Source: Candidatus Formimonas warabiya (GTDB lineage Bacteria; Bacillota; Dehalobacteriia; Dehalobacteriales; Dehalobacteriaceae). From it: 64,000 bases of DNA. The position numbers were made by a program, and so were the translations under genes. The notes under the pieces are model-generated. The model worked only from the letters and a program-made list of their open reading frames with translations. It was not told the DNA's origin and did not search any database. This document shows, piece by piece, positions 1 through 8,198 of this stretch. Position 1 is the stretch's first letter, and every line of letters begins with the position of its first letter. The stretch lies in contig NZ_CP017634.1 of the NCBI RefSeq assembly GCF_002777255.1, positions 2,430,903 through 2,494,902 on the forward strand. Reading direction: 5' to 3'.

Positions 1-1
1 C

Positions 2-748
2 CCGGAAATGATAAAGGACTTCCACCTTTCAGATCCGCATACAACGCCGGAAGCAAGGAATGCATATGCAGCAAAGTGCCGGGGCTTCTTGGAATACTTG
101 GCCGTCAAGGGACATATTCCATCCACACTGAAGCTGGCATTATCGAATGAGTCTGCGGCCCGCCTGGATATCATAAGAACTCTTGCTGACCATGATATTG
201 CTGCTATTTATGAATTTAAAGCCTATGCGCAGACTGGTCTGCAACTGCGGAATACTGCAATGATCATGATTGGCTTGCGGATGGGTATCTGCGCTTCTGA
301 CATAACAAAGCTGAAGATGTCGGATGTCTCATGGAAACAGGGAACTATTTCCATCCAACAGGCTAAGACAGATAAGTTTCTGAAGCTTCCAATGCCAACC
401 GAGGTAGGTAACAGTTTATTCAGATATATCATGGACGGGCGTCCGGAAACTTCTTCCGATTACATATTTATTACACACAGGGTTCCATACGACAGGCTGG
501 AAAAAGGAGTATGCGCCAAGGCGTTGAAAAAGGCCCTGGGTAACGACCCGCATGGCTTTCATGTTACCCGGAAGACCTTTGCATCACGGATGCTCATTAA
601 CAATACCAATCCCACGATGATAGCAGAAACCTTAGGACACAGCGACAATTCCACGGTCATGACATACCTTTCAACCGACGGAAAATCAATGCGGCAGTGT
701 GCCATTTCACTGGAAGGAATCGAAGTGAAAGGGGGCCTGCTGTCATGA
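2..748 (+). CDS. Tyrosine recombinase, first gene of a RIT trio (5' end outside window)
   Basis: Site-specific recombinase of the phage-integrase (tyrosine) family. The visible part carries the complete catalytic set, numbered from the ATG at position 8: Arg91 (GLRMG), Lys120, the HxxR pair His185/Arg188 (HVTRKTF), His211 (LGHS) and the nucleophile Tyr220 (MTYLS). The frame is open to the window edge and the N-terminal DNA-binding domain is short, so the true start probably lies upstream. Its stop overlaps the start of the next recombinase gene by four bases (ATGA), so the two are translationally coupled. Three consecutive overlapping tyrosine recombinase genes are the hallmark of RIT (recombinase in trio) elements. 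Family assignment is secure; the RIT label is inference from gene order. Confidence 0.88.
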   Translation, partial: PEMIKDFHLSDPHTTPEARNAYAAKCRGFLEYLAVKGHIPSTLKLALSNESAARLDIIRTLADHDIAAIYEFKAYAQTGLQLRNTAMIMIGLRMGICASDITKLKMSDVSWKQGTISIQQAKTDKFLKLPMPTEVGNSLFRYIMDGRPETSSDYIFITHRVPYDRLEKGVCAKALKKALGNDPHGFHVTRKTFASRMLINNTNPTMIAETLGHSDNSTVMTYLSTDGKSMRQCAISLEGIEVKGGLLS

Positions 749-1722
749 ACCAGACCCGGTATCATTATGAAAGTGCATTCGCTCCTTATATTGAGGGACT
801 TATCAAACAGAAAAAAGCTGACGGCTTTATCTACGATTATGAAGCTTACATCCTGAAAATTTTTGACCGCTTCTGCCTGGACAATGGATATGCTAATCCG
901 CTGATAACCCGTGATATTGCCATGAAATGGGCACTTCAGAGGGAAAGTGAAGGAATCAATTACCGTAATCAGCGGGTATCATTTCTGCGGCAGCTTTCCT
1001 TATACATGAATTCAATGGGGATAAACAGTTACATTCCACGCTTCACACCATCGGCAGCTGTTACCATTCCACATATTTTAAACCGGGAAGAATTACAGGC
1101 ATTATTTGAGGCAGTTGACACTTATCTCCCGGAGAATCCCAGGTGGCAGCGCCTTTCCATGGAATATCAGTTACTGTTCCGGCTGTATTACTGTTGTGGG
1201 ATGAGGCTTGCCGAAGGGTGCAACCTTGAAAAAAAGGATGTTGATCTGGAAAACGGTATTCTTACCATAAGGAAGTCAAAGGGCAGAAAAGACCGTCTGG
1301 TGTATATGAAAGATGACCTTACAGTTTTATGCCGGAAATACCTGCAGAAGATAACCAGCCTGTTGCCGGATACCATCTGGTTTTTCCCGGGGCGTACTCC
1401 GGAAAGGCAGATCCAGAAAACCAGTATTGACAAAAAGTTTAAGCAGTTATGGGGAATGACGCCATATGCAGGAAGATGTGATAAAGAGCCGACTGTCCAA
1501 GCATTACGGCATACTTTTGTGGTAAACCGGATGAATGAATGGATGGCGGAAGGGATTCCACTGGATGTGATGATGCCGTACTTAAGCAGATATCTTGGCC
1601 ATTCCGGGATTGAAGACACCATGTATTATTACCATCAGGTAAGTGATGCATTCCGGGTGGTACGGCAGAAAGATCTGGTTTCAGACAGGGTCATACCGGA
1701 GGTGGTTCCTTATGAAGGATAG
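745..1722 (+). CDS. Tyrosine recombinase, second gene of the RIT trio
   Basis: Full-length tyrosine recombinase of 325 residues. I chose the ATG at 745, which overlaps the previous stop as ATGA and has a purine-rich GAAAGGGGG ribosome binding site just upstream; a start at 697 would add 16 unlikely residues. The N-terminal part resembles a SAM-like core-binding domain. The catalytic half shows Arg in CCGMRLAE, Lys in RKSKGRKDR, His/Arg in ALRHTF, His in LGHSG and Tyr in the DTMYYYH motif. The gene ends inside the start of the third recombinase (11-bp overlap). The overlaps suggest the three proteins are made together and act as a complex, as proposed for RIT elements. Confidence 0.9.
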   Translation: MNQTRYHYESAFAPYIEGLIKQKKADGFIYDYEAYILKIFDRFCLDNGYANPLITRDIAMKWALQRESEGINYRNQRVSFLRQLSLYMNSMGINSYIPRFTPSAAVTIPHILNREELQALFEAVDTYLPENPRWQRLSMEYQLLFRLYYCCGMRLAEGCNLEKKDVDLENGILTIRKSKGRKDRLVYMKDDLTVLCRKYLQKITSLLPDTIWFFPGRTPERQIQKTSIDKKFKQLWGMTPYAGRCDKEPTVQALRHTFVVNRMNEWMAEGIPLDVMMPYLSRYLGHSGIEDTMYYYHQVSDAFRVVRQKDLVSDRVIPEVVPYEG

Positions 1723-2746
1723 AATCATTCCCGGAGGCACCCTGTTCTTTTCCATGACATTAGAGTTTCTTGAGACATATATGCCAAGACAGCTTGGAAG
1801 GAGTCCTGAAACCATTAAGTCGTATCGAGATTCCCTCACAATTTTCAGGCGTTACCTGTATAAAGAGAAGAAAATATCCATGGGGAAATTCCATTTCGAA
1901 GACTGTACCCCAAAGCTGATACAGAATTTCATCATCTTCCTTAAAGAATCCGGCAACAGCCCAGGCACATGTAACCAGCGTCTGACTGCACTTAGGAATT
2001 ATCTCTGGTTTGCGGCAGACCGAGACATTGCGCTGCAGTCAACAGCGCTTGCCATTTCGAAAATCCCACCGTGTAAAGTTCCCAAGAAAGAAAAAGAAAC
2101 TTTGCCAGAAGAAGCATTAAGGTGCATTCTTCTGCAACCTCGGAATACTAAGATTGGCATGCGTGACAGAGTTATGATGATCCTGCTTTATGATTCAGCG
2201 ATTCGTCTTGATGAGCTTCTCAGCCTTACGGTACAGAACTTGATGCTGAATGGCAGCGATCCTTATATCAGGCTTAACGGAAAGGGTAATAAAGAACGGA
2301 TTGTAGCAATTACTCCTAAGACAGCCGGTCACCTTCAGCAGTATTTAGATGTATTTCATCCGAGTGTAGACAGAAATGCTTATGTCTTCTACACGAAGAT
2401 AAAAGGTAAAACAGGAAAAATGTCCGAGGGAAATGTCGAACGCTTCCTTCAGCAGTATTCTAGGCAGGCTAGAAATATTTGCCCGGAGATGCCGAAAAAG
2501 GTATATCCCCACATGCTTCGGAGGACAAGGGCAACCGATTTATACCAAAATGGGGTGGAATTAGCGCTCATATCCCGGATACTGGGGCACTCGTCCATAG
2601 AAACGACGAAAATCTACGCGATTCCCTCCATGGAAATGCTTCGAAAAGCGATTGAATCGGTGGAAACACCTGATCAGGTTCAGGAAAAACCATTATGGGA
2701 AAACTGCAGCGAAGAAGATATGGCCAAGTTATGTGGCCTGCGTTAA
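1712..2746 (+). CDS. Tyrosine recombinase, third gene of the RIT trio
   Basis: Tyrosine recombinase of 344 residues starting at the ATG at 1712, preceded by a strong GGAGGTGG ribosome binding site that lies within the previous gene. The N-terminal region (about residues 10-110) looks like a phage_int_SAM domain and the C-terminal region is the catalytic domain. Visible catalytic motifs are Arg in DSAIRLDE, Lys in GKGNKER, His/Arg in MLRRTR (the usual His is replaced by Arg in MLRRT, common in some XerC-like relatives), His in LGHSS and Tyr in TTKIYA. Together with the two upstream genes it completes the recombinase trio. A pair of imperfect inverted repeats begins directly after its stop. Confidence 0.9.
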   Translation: MKDRIIPGGTLFFSMTLEFLETYMPRQLGRSPETIKSYRDSLTIFRRYLYKEKKISMGKFHFEDCTPKLIQNFIIFLKESGNSPGTCNQRLTALRNYLWFAADRDIALQSTALAISKIPPCKVPKKEKETLPEEALRCILLQPRNTKIGMRDRVMMILLYDSAIRLDELLSLTVQNLMLNGSDPYIRLNGKGNKERIVAITPKTAGHLQQYLDVFHPSVDRNAYVFYTKIKGKTGKMSEGNVERFLQQYSRQARNICPEMPKKVYPHMLRRTRATDLYQNGVELALISRILGHSSIETTKIYAIPSMEMLRKAIESVETPDQVQEKPLWENCSEEDMAKLCGLR

Positions 2747-2750
2747 ATAA

Positions 2751-2855
2751 ATCCACAGGTTTTGGGTGGAGCCTCGGGGATTTATGCGGCTTCTGCCCAA
2801 ACCTGAGGATTTTCTAAAAATGAGGATAAGGCTGTATATCCTAATGTTAGGATAT
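2751..2855. repeat. Inverted repeats at the right end of the RIT element
   Basis: Two structures are visible. The first is a long imperfect stem: arm 2751-2773 pairs with arm 2788-2810 (ATCCACAGGTTTTGGG against the complement of CCCAAACCTGAGGAT). The second is a perfect palindrome with 9-bp arms, ATATCCTAA-TG-TTAGGATAT, at 2836-2855, directly before the IS66 homology. Either could be the recombinase binding and crossover site or, for the first, a transcription terminator. Confidence 0.55.
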
Positions 2856-2858
2856 CTT

Positions 2859-3110
2859 GCTGAAAACAGCATCCGCCCCTTCGTCCTGGGAAGAAAAAAC
2901 TGGCTTTTCGCCGACACCCCAAAGGGTGCTTCAGCAAGTGCAGCAGTATATAGCATTGTAGAGACTGCCAAGGCAAATGGGCTTAATGTATATACTTACC
3001 TGAACTATCTGCTTTTGTATATGCCGAATACGGATTACCGGAATGATCCGGAGACCTTGGAAGAACTGATGCCTTGGTCCCCACGGGTACAGACTGAATG
3101 CAAAAATTAA
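2859..3110 (+). pseudogene. IS66 transposase (TnpC) C-terminal fragment
   Basis: The last 83 or so residues of an IS66-family transposase. The diagnostic stretch AENSIRPFVLGRKNWLF, then DTPKGASASAAVYSIVETAKANGLN, and the C-terminal LEELMPWSP motif match the conserved end of IS66 TnpC proteins. An open frame extends back to 2766, but the residues before AENS are not IS66-like and derive from the RIT end. The N-terminal three quarters, including most of the DDE core, are missing from the window, either left of the RIT element or deleted. Not functional as seen. Confidence 0.85.
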
Positions 3111-3182
3111 TCCGAAGTTGATGGTTACCATTATAGCCGATTTGAATTCGTGTTTTAAGGCACTTTGTTTTTAATCGCTTAC
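2859..3182 (+). mobile_element. IS66 remnant with right terminal end
   Basis: The TnpC C-terminus is followed by about 70 bp that ends in CGCTTAC (3176-3182), the complement of the GTAAGCG typical of IS66 termini. The next bases, CTTAAACCCCC, match the uninterrupted non-coding module at 28919 and 32340, where they are preceded by a C-run. The insertion therefore split that module. The left end and its target duplication are outside the window. Confidence 0.7.
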
Positions 3183-3880
3183 CTTAAACCCCCGGCTGCC
3201 CCCATTTTAGCATGGGCAAAAATATCGGTCAAGATATGGTTCACCATGAACCATGGGGGATGGGCTGTGCCTCATGAACTGAGCAGAAACCGGGCAAAAG
3301 GAATTGATCCGTACAGCATGTTTTCAGTCATCAACTTCCTTGCCCTTGTGTGGCGACGTGTTACCCCTGTTTTGGATTTTGAGACATAGGCTGAGAAATA
3401 CACCTACCAGTGAATTTGAAGAGAATTGAGGGCAATTTGAGCAAAGTGGCTTTTCCCTATCATGCCTGTTTTTTTACTAAAACTACTGGTTTATTTTGAT
3501 GCAGGTTAAAGAGGGGTGGTCGCAAGCGACCTCCCCTCGGATTACACCAGCCCGCAATGCGGGCTGTGGCATTTGGCATAGGTGGTTGCTATGAACGATA
3601 GTGTGTCGGATAGGTGGTCGAGATAGAGTGCAAGTGGCCATTTGTTGGCGTTTAAAAGGTGGTCTTTAAGGTGGCTATTAAAGCCTCTTAAAGATGCTGA
3701 CAGCTATCTATTGTTTTTGCCGTTCTTCATTTGCTCATTCTTTTCAGACCGCATAGCCTTTAATATAAGCTGTTTTTATGTGCTGCATAAAAGATACTAT
3801 GACAAATATAAATGTGGTATAAAAAGCATGCGCTCTATCGGTTGCATTTTCCCAATTTTATGTCAATTTGAATAGCAAGA
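3183..3880. repeat. Structured non-coding module, copy 1
   Basis: About 700 bp without a convincing gene. It is related to the copies at about 28915-29480 and 32335-32960. Shared landmarks are the CTTAAACCCCC start, the inverted repeat ATGGTTCA-CCA-TGAACCAT (3236-3254), the stem GAGGGG..GGTCGC / GCGACC..CCCCTC (3511-3538), the stem CAGCCCGC-AAT-GCGGGCTG (3548-3566) and several spaced GGTGGTC words (about 3515, 3580, 3612, 3658). Short open frames inside it (3165-3389, 3642-3875) are not conserved between copies, so I treat it as non-coding. Copy 1 matches copy 3 more closely than copy 2. Confidence 0.6.
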
Positions 3881-3884
3881 AGAA

Positions 3885-3913
3885 AGGCCACATCAGCCAA
3901 AACTGTGTGACCT
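3885..3913 (-). terminator. Rho-independent terminator after the last immunity gene
   Basis: Read on the minus strand it is AGGTCACACAG-TTTTGG-CTGATGTGGCCT followed by TTCTTCTT. It lies 16 bp past the stop of the immunity gene at 3930. The same terminator family follows the immunity genes at 12953 and 33008. Confidence 0.7.
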
Positions 3914-3929
3914 ATATTTCATGAAATCA

Positions 3930-4310
3930 TTAATAATTTACCTCATAGAGCAACAAGTTATTCGTAGTGAGTTTTACATTGCTTCCTGTTTCAGGTGGGT
4001 CTCCCTGTGTTTCGATAGATATAATACTATCACCAAGTCTGATTACAGTATATCCATCATCTTCTATAGATTCAAAAAGACCAACTAAGTGAACCATGCC
4101 ACTTTTTAATGCAATGCCACACTCTTCTTCCGAAACAGTGATATCTTTTTGCCAATATAAAACACCTGGCACTTCGAGTTCAACAAAGTATTCTTTGCTT
4201 ATTTGAGGTTCATTTCCACTCCACAAGGCAGTAGCATTTCCGTACTCTGTGGAAAAAATTACTTGTAACCCTTGCGATTGATTAATAGTTTCCATAACCT
4301 TTACTCTCAT
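3930..4310 (-). CDS. Probable immunity protein of cassette 8 (family not recognised)
   Basis: A 126-residue soluble acidic protein (starts MRVKVMETINQSQGLQ). I see no signal peptide or membrane segment and do not recognise a named family. It starts 21 bp after the stop of the RHS toxin gene upstream, with an AAAGGTGG ribosome binding site, and is followed directly by a terminator. Small acidic cytoplasmic proteins in this position behind polymorphic toxin tips are almost always cognate immunity proteins. The role is therefore inferred from position: neutralising the HYHEETW-containing tip encoded at 4332. Confidence 0.65.
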   Translation of the reverse strand: MRVKVMETINQSQGLQVIFSTEYGNATALWSGNEPQISKEYFVELEVPGVLYWQKDITVSEEECGIALKSGMVHLVGLFESIEDDGYTVIRLGDSIISIETQGDPPETGSNVKLTTNNLLLYEVNY

Positions 4311-4331
4311 TTCTGCACCACCTTTCTACTG

Positions 4332-6578
4332 CTATTTAATTCTTTGGAGAGTATTCGTAACTGTCATTGTGTCATTTACAGCGTCATATGTCCATGTTTC
4401 TTCGTGATAATGGAATTTTGGTGTTCCCATACTGTTCATTTCATGGCTATCAAAACGAACACTCTTTGTACCGTCTGCTGAAAAAATTCTATTGGGGTCC
4501 ACTTGACCAGTTCTAGGGTTAATATTTGTTGTGTTTTCTCCCAAGTAGCTATTCCATCTATTAGTGACTTCGCTTGACTTAATAGCATTAGGTGCCTTTA
4601 CTTCTGGAGCATTTATTACTTTCGTATTAACATTTGGAGCCTTAACCGTTCCCTCTGCATTAGATTTTACACCACCAGCACCAATATATATACCTACTTC
4701 AATTCCGCCTTCAAGGAGTTTTTCTGTATTAAATATTCTATTGGTTTCATTCTGAAGTTTTTGTGAGTAATTAGGGTCACTTTCTTGTCCACTTAAATTT
4801 TTCTTCGCTAAACTTTGAGCCCATTCATATGTTTGCAAATCAGATTTTTCTTGCCTTGCTTCTTGGTCTTCCCGTGACTCTCTCATAAAATCATTCAGAG
4901 CTACAAATGGCTTTGCAATATATCCACCAATAGTCTTTAGAAGTCCAGGGTCTTCAGCAGGAGCATTACCCGTCTCCTCAGAGTAACCACTCATTGCCCA
5001 GTTATCTTCAGGTCCCCTTGTACTGCCAATTTTACCCGTCTCCTGGCTTTTTATATCCCCAGTATTTTTTTGGTCCAAATTTGGCGATGTATTTGTTGTA
5101 TTTTCTGTTTTAGCCGGAATATTAATTATTTGACCTACCTGGATTTTTGCGGGATCCTTGATATCTTTATTTACTTTTAAAATATCTGCAACACTTACAT
5201 CAAATTTCTTACCTATTTTCGTTAAGTTGTCTCCGCTTTTTACGAGATATTTTTGTGATTTTTCATTTTTTTCTCTTTCTTCTTTCGCCTTTCGCTCTGC
5301 TTCTTTCTTTTTTCTTTCAATTTCTTCTTTTCTATTATGCTGATTACGGCTGGTGTCCTTTTTGGATAGATCTTCAGGTTTAACCTCTTTCTTTGGTGTA
5401 GGTCTTTCAATATGTCCGGTCGGGTCGGTATACATTAAGGGTTCGTTATGACAATAGGTATATAGATTTAAGCTCAACGGGTCATTCGGATTGCCTCTGT
5501 ATGTGTCTTCTGAGATGAATCTTGCTGTTACCGGATCATAATATCTGGACATGAGGTAGTAGTACCCGGTCTCCTGATCATGCTGGTAGCCCGCATATTT
5601 GAAGGGGTTGTTGATGGTTCCCGTGCTCTCGGGGATGTTCCCGAATGCATCATAGTAGTAGGTAGCTAAAATGGTTCCTGCGGAATTGATGAGAGCTGTG
5701 ACATCCCCATGTCCGTTGTACATGTAGTAGGCTGTGATTCCGGATACGTTCCTGGAGATAAGACTGGTGCCCCAAATGTTCCTTGCTGTCTGGTTCCCGG
5801 CATTGTCCGGTTCGAGTAGGATCTGGTCTCCTTCATATAAGTATTTCGCCGCCTGACCATTTATTTCCTTTTTTACCCGGATCCCTTCGCCGTTATAGGT
5901 GTTGTTGAGGGTTGTCCCGTCCGGCATGCTGGTGGTGAGGAGCTGGTTCAGCCTGTCATAGGTGCTGTTGGTTATTTTCGCCGTTTGGGGCACGCCGTTG
6001 AGGTAAGGTGTTTGACTTACCGTCAGCTGGTTTCCGTTATTGTCATAGGTGTAAGCATTTGTTTCTGTGGTGACTCCGTTCCGGGTTGTGGCGGTTCCCG
6101 CTAACCGGTTTTGGTTGTTGCAGGTATAGGTGGTGATATCGGTATTGCCCTGGTACACTACGGTTTGCGTTGCCCTGTTTCCCCCTGCGTCGTAGGTATA
6201 GGTTGTTGTCCTGCCGTTGGGTTCGGTGACGCTCCCCAGGCGGTTTAAGTCATCGTAGGTGTAGGTGGTCGTTCCTTTCCCATCTGTTTTTGACGTTTGG
6301 TTGTGGGCGGCATCATAGGTGTAGCTATAGGTGTCTATGACGGTCTGGTTTGCTTTTTTGTTTACCAGGGTGTTGAGCAGGTTGTCGTCGTAATAGGTAT
6401 AGGTTTCGCTTGATCCGTCAGGATACAAAGTGCTTTGTTTGTTCCCGTTGTCGTAGTATGTGTAGGTGGTCGTCTGTCCTCCGGCGGTGACGTTGACCAG
6501 TCTCCCTGCTTTGTTAAAGATTTTTTTGACACACAAACAAAGGGACAGGTCCCTCGTTTTATCATCTTTTTCTTGCAC
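4332..6578 (-). CDS. Orphan RHS-LysM fragment with toxin tip 8 (5'-truncated)
   Basis: Encodes the C-terminal part of the RHS shell: YD repeats such as [10 protein letters not shown], then the RHS core end with [18 protein letters not shown] and [11 protein letters not shown]. This is followed by a K/E-rich linker (with a local PEDLSK insertion), a LysM domain ([15 protein letters not shown]..), a conserved segment, and after the EGTV junction a tip of about 100 residues ending with [15 protein letters not shown]. The tip family is not recognised. The frame runs upstream into a REP-like palindrome at 6529-6603, where a nominal GTG start lies without a convincing ribosome binding site. There is no signal peptide, so it is probably a silent or cytoplasmic remnant paired with the immunity gene at 3930. 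Confidence 0.8.
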   Translation of the reverse strand: MQEKDDKTRDLSLCLCVKKIFNKAGRLVNVTAGGQTTTYTYYDNGNKQSTLYPDGSSETYTYYDDNLLNTLVNKKANQTVIDTYSYTYDAAHNQTSKTDGKGTTTYTYDDLNRLGSVTEPNGRTTTYTYDAGGNRATQTVVYQGNTDITTYTCNNQNRLAGTATTRNGVTTETNAYTYDNNGNQLTVSQTPYLNGVPQTAKITNSTYDRLNQLLTTSMPDGTTLNNTYNGEGIRVKKEINGQAAKYLYEGDQILLEPDNAGNQTARNIWGTSLISRNVSGITAYYMYNGHGDVTALINSAGTILATYYYDAFGNIPESTGTINNPFKYAGYQHDQETGYYYLMSRYYDPVTARFISEDTYRGNPNDPLSLNLYTYCHNEPLMYTDPTGHIERPTPKKEVKPEDLSKKDTSRNQHNRKEEIERKKKEAERKAKEEREKNEKSQKYLVKSGDNLTKIGKKFDVSVADILKVNKDIKDPAKIQVGQIINIPAKTENTTNTSPNLDQKNTGDIKSQETGKIGSTRGPEDNWAMSGYSEETGNAPAEDPGLLKTIGGYIAKPFVALNDFMRESREDQEARQEKSDLQTYEWAQSLAKKNLSGQESDPNYSQKLQNETNRIFNTEKLLEGGIEVGIYIGAGGVKSNAEGTVKAPNVNTKVINAPEVKAPNAIKSSEVTNRWNSYLGENTTNINPRTGQVDPNRIFSADGTKSVRFDSHEMNSMGTPKFHYHEETWTYDAVNDTMTVTNTLQRIK

Positions 6579-6603
6579 ACAAGCAACCTGTCCCCCCGTG
6601 TTC
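6529..6603. repeat. REP-like palindrome at an RHS breakpoint
   Basis: GGGACAGGTCCCT and AGCAACCTGTCCC form a stem around a loop containing CGTTTTATCATC. RHS homology stops at about 6526 (TTTTTTTG) where intact copies continue GTGACGTTCC. Same family as 16486, 16719, 18309 and 26327. Confidence 0.75.
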
Positions 6604-6616
6604 CCTTATTACCAAA

Positions 6617-7090
6617 TTACTGCCTTGCTAACTGTTCTTCAACCAATCGCAAGATGAAATCTCCCAAATCTTCCGCTATTTTTTCAGTAATAACATATTT
6701 CTCGCCATCATATATAGCAACGATCACAGGAGGTTCTCCATCTTCGTTTAGTTGACTATAGTCCAAATAGCCCATATAGCCATCATCAAAAAAGTAAATT
6801 GGTAACCATTCTTTGGGGAGGTTATATTCTTTTCTGTCATGCAATGCATAAGCAACTGAATTGCCTTCTAATGTACCAAATAGATCATTTGGGTCAATTC
6901 CATAGATTTCATGTCCATAAAAAGATAGATATCCTAATTTAACATAAAATCTTTGGTTTTGTATTGAAAATTTTATATTCAAAAGTGTTTCAGATTTTGT
7001 TATTACTTCATCTGGTTCCCCTCCAATTGTTCGATAAAATTTACATTGTTTAGCTAGCTCTATGGCCTTTTCAAAATTTTGATAACTCAT
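6617..7090 (-). CDS. SUKH (SMI1/KNR4) family immunity protein of cassette 7
   Basis: A 157-residue protein with the SUKH-fold pattern: an N-terminal helix region followed by an acidic segment with YGHEIYGIDPNDLF and a late strand-rich part (WLPIYFFDDGYMGYLDYSQ). SUKH proteins are broad immunity proteins against nuclease toxins, especially HNH/LHH types. It has a good AGGAGG ribosome binding site. Immediately upstream is the 3' end of an LHH nuclease toxin gene whose 5' part now lies 3.5 kb away, across a transposon. The immunity gene is intact although its toxin is broken. It is a divergent paralogue of the SUKH gene at 26393. Confidence 0.85.
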   Translation of the reverse strand: MSYQNFEKAIELAKQCKFYRTIGGEPDEVITKSETLLNIKFSIQNQRFYVKLGYLSFYGHEIYGIDPNDLFGTLEGNSVAYALHDRKEYNLPKEWLPIYFFDDGYMGYLDYSQLNEDGEPPVIVAIYDGEKYVITEKIAEDLGDFILRLVEEQLARQ

Positions 7091-7108
7091 AAAGATTCCT
7101 CCTATGCA

Positions 7109-7237
7109 TTATTTGAAATCATTTGATCTCCACTCCCAATAATCATTTCTCCATTGATTAAACTCATTTCTATTAATCAGGGAAGGTGATTGGCCTGTAT
7201 TTTGATGTAAGTTACTATATCCTTGCTGATGGCTTGA
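7109..7237 (-). pseudogene. 3' half of the LHH nuclease toxin of cassette 7, severed by a transposon
   Basis: Minus-strand reading gives SSHQQGYSNLHQNTGQSPSL and ends FNQWRNDYWEWRSNDFK before a TAA at 7109-7111. This matches the C-terminus of the other LHH toxin at 26890 (HQQNTKV.. FNIWKSNYWKNRANDFK). If 7245-10779 and one 7-bp repeat are removed, this segment joins in frame to PLMEISG at 10780. The break is therefore an insertion rather than a separate gene. Confidence 0.85.
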
Positions 7238-7415
7238 ACCTGATTGTAGTACGCCGATTTGTTTTTCCCCGGTACAACGTTAAAACTGCAAATTATATTT
7301 CCACCTGTATCCTTCTATCCGATCATATCTTGTCGTAAAATCCGGCACATAACTATCGGTTTCTATTGACCCATCACTTTTTTCCCCTTATTATTAAAAA
7401 AACATATAAATAAAA

Positions 7416-7459
7416 AGAGAAAGAGTCCGTTATGCTTGCCCGCCTAACACTCTTTCTCT
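7416..7459. terminator. Hairpin near the transposon left end
   Basis: Perfect 11-bp arms AGAGAAAGAGT (7416-7426) and ACTCTTTCTCT (7449-7459). On the minus strand the stem is followed by TTTTTATTTAT. It could be a terminator that blocks transcription across the element end. Confidence 0.5.
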
Positions 7460-7469
7460 TTCTGTTGCT

Positions 7470-8102
7470 TTGTGCTTTAACACATTGCACTATACAAAAA
7501 CTATGATAAGAGTATTTACGATTTTTTGCAAGCTGAATTTCATGAAGTTTTCTGCTCAGGGGATGTTTACAGAAGCGATGCGGGACTTTTCAAAAGAGAA
7601 GCTCAAAACGCTGGTTTTCCCCTGTCCTTACTGTAGAGCTAAACATCCCCTTTGGTCGGAATTCGCTTCCTATGAACGTGATCTTATTTCCTTTGAAAAG
7701 GGTTTTCCTGTTACCTATAGGATTATGATCACTAGAATAATCTGTTCATCCTGTAGACATACTCATGCCATTTTACCTGAAATCATTATTCCATATGGTT
7801 CTTATAGTCTGATTTTTATCCTGGCCGTCCTGCGGGATTATTACCTATCCCATATGACAGTCCAGGAGCTCTGTGACAAATATATGATTGCCACCTCCAC
7901 ACTCTATGCTTGGAAGCGTCTCTTTCTCATCCATAAAAAACTTTGGCTCGGTATCATAGAAGACGCTGCCACAAAGCCCCTCTCTTTCCTATCTTCATTG
8001 CCTTCTCTTACCACCTCGGACCATCTGGCGATCTTTTTCCAAAATCAGACCCAGTCGTTTCTGCAAGGTGTTACCAAAACCGCACACTTTAGTTCGGCCT
8101 GA
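7470..8102 (+). CDS. Transposon zinc-ribbon/HTH protein (DUF6431-like)
   Basis: A protein of up to 210 residues and the first gene of the transposon. It has two Cys pairs that look like a zinc ribbon (CPYCRAKH and CSSCRHTH). A segment then reads LTVQELCDKY-like (MTVQELCDKYMIATSTLYAWKR), which resembles a helix-turn-helix with the usual HxxS-TLYxWK pattern. I recall this type as DUF6431, found beside DDE transposases in Firmicutes; the name is from memory. Start is uncertain: 7470, 7503 and 7542 are all possible, and the similarity I recognise begins near MKFSAQGM (7542). Probable role: DNA-binding accessory or regulator of transposition. Confidence 0.65.
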   Translation: MCFNTLHYTKTMIRVFTIFCKLNFMKFSAQGMFTEAMRDFSKEKLKTLVFPCPYCRAKHPLWSEFASYERDLISFEKGFPVTYRIMITRIICSSCRHTHAILPEIIIPYGSYSLIFILAVLRDYYLSHMTVQELCDKYMIATSTLYAWKRLFLIHKKLWLGIIEDAATKPLSFLSSLPSLTTSDHLAIFFQNQTQSFLQGVTKTAHFSSA

Positions 8103-8198
8103 TGAACGCCCTATCTTATTTTTCTCTTTTCACATATTTCCGTCATGGTTTGAGCCCTGCTTCCCTATTATCATGGTTTTAGGAGGTGTTTTAACTAT

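Larger units (their letters stand above)
1..2855 (+). mobile_element. RIT (recombinase-in-trio) element, right part
   Basis: Three overlapping tyrosine recombinase genes in one orientation, followed within 110 bp by inverted-repeat structure and then by an IS66 transposase fragment. The left end is outside the window. The right boundary is estimated at 2810-2858, because IS66 homology resumes at about 2859. RIT elements are known to be mobile, but their target choice is poorly understood; here the element appears to sit inside an IS66 transposase gene. Confidence 0.7.

Noticed and set aside
3165..3389. Small open frame in the non-coding module
   Set aside because: The frame is not kept in the copies at 28910 and 32335, while stems and spacing are.
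7416..7459. Hairpin considered as the transposon left end
   Set aside because: Terminal repeats and the 7-bp duplication place the end at 7245; the hairpin is internal.
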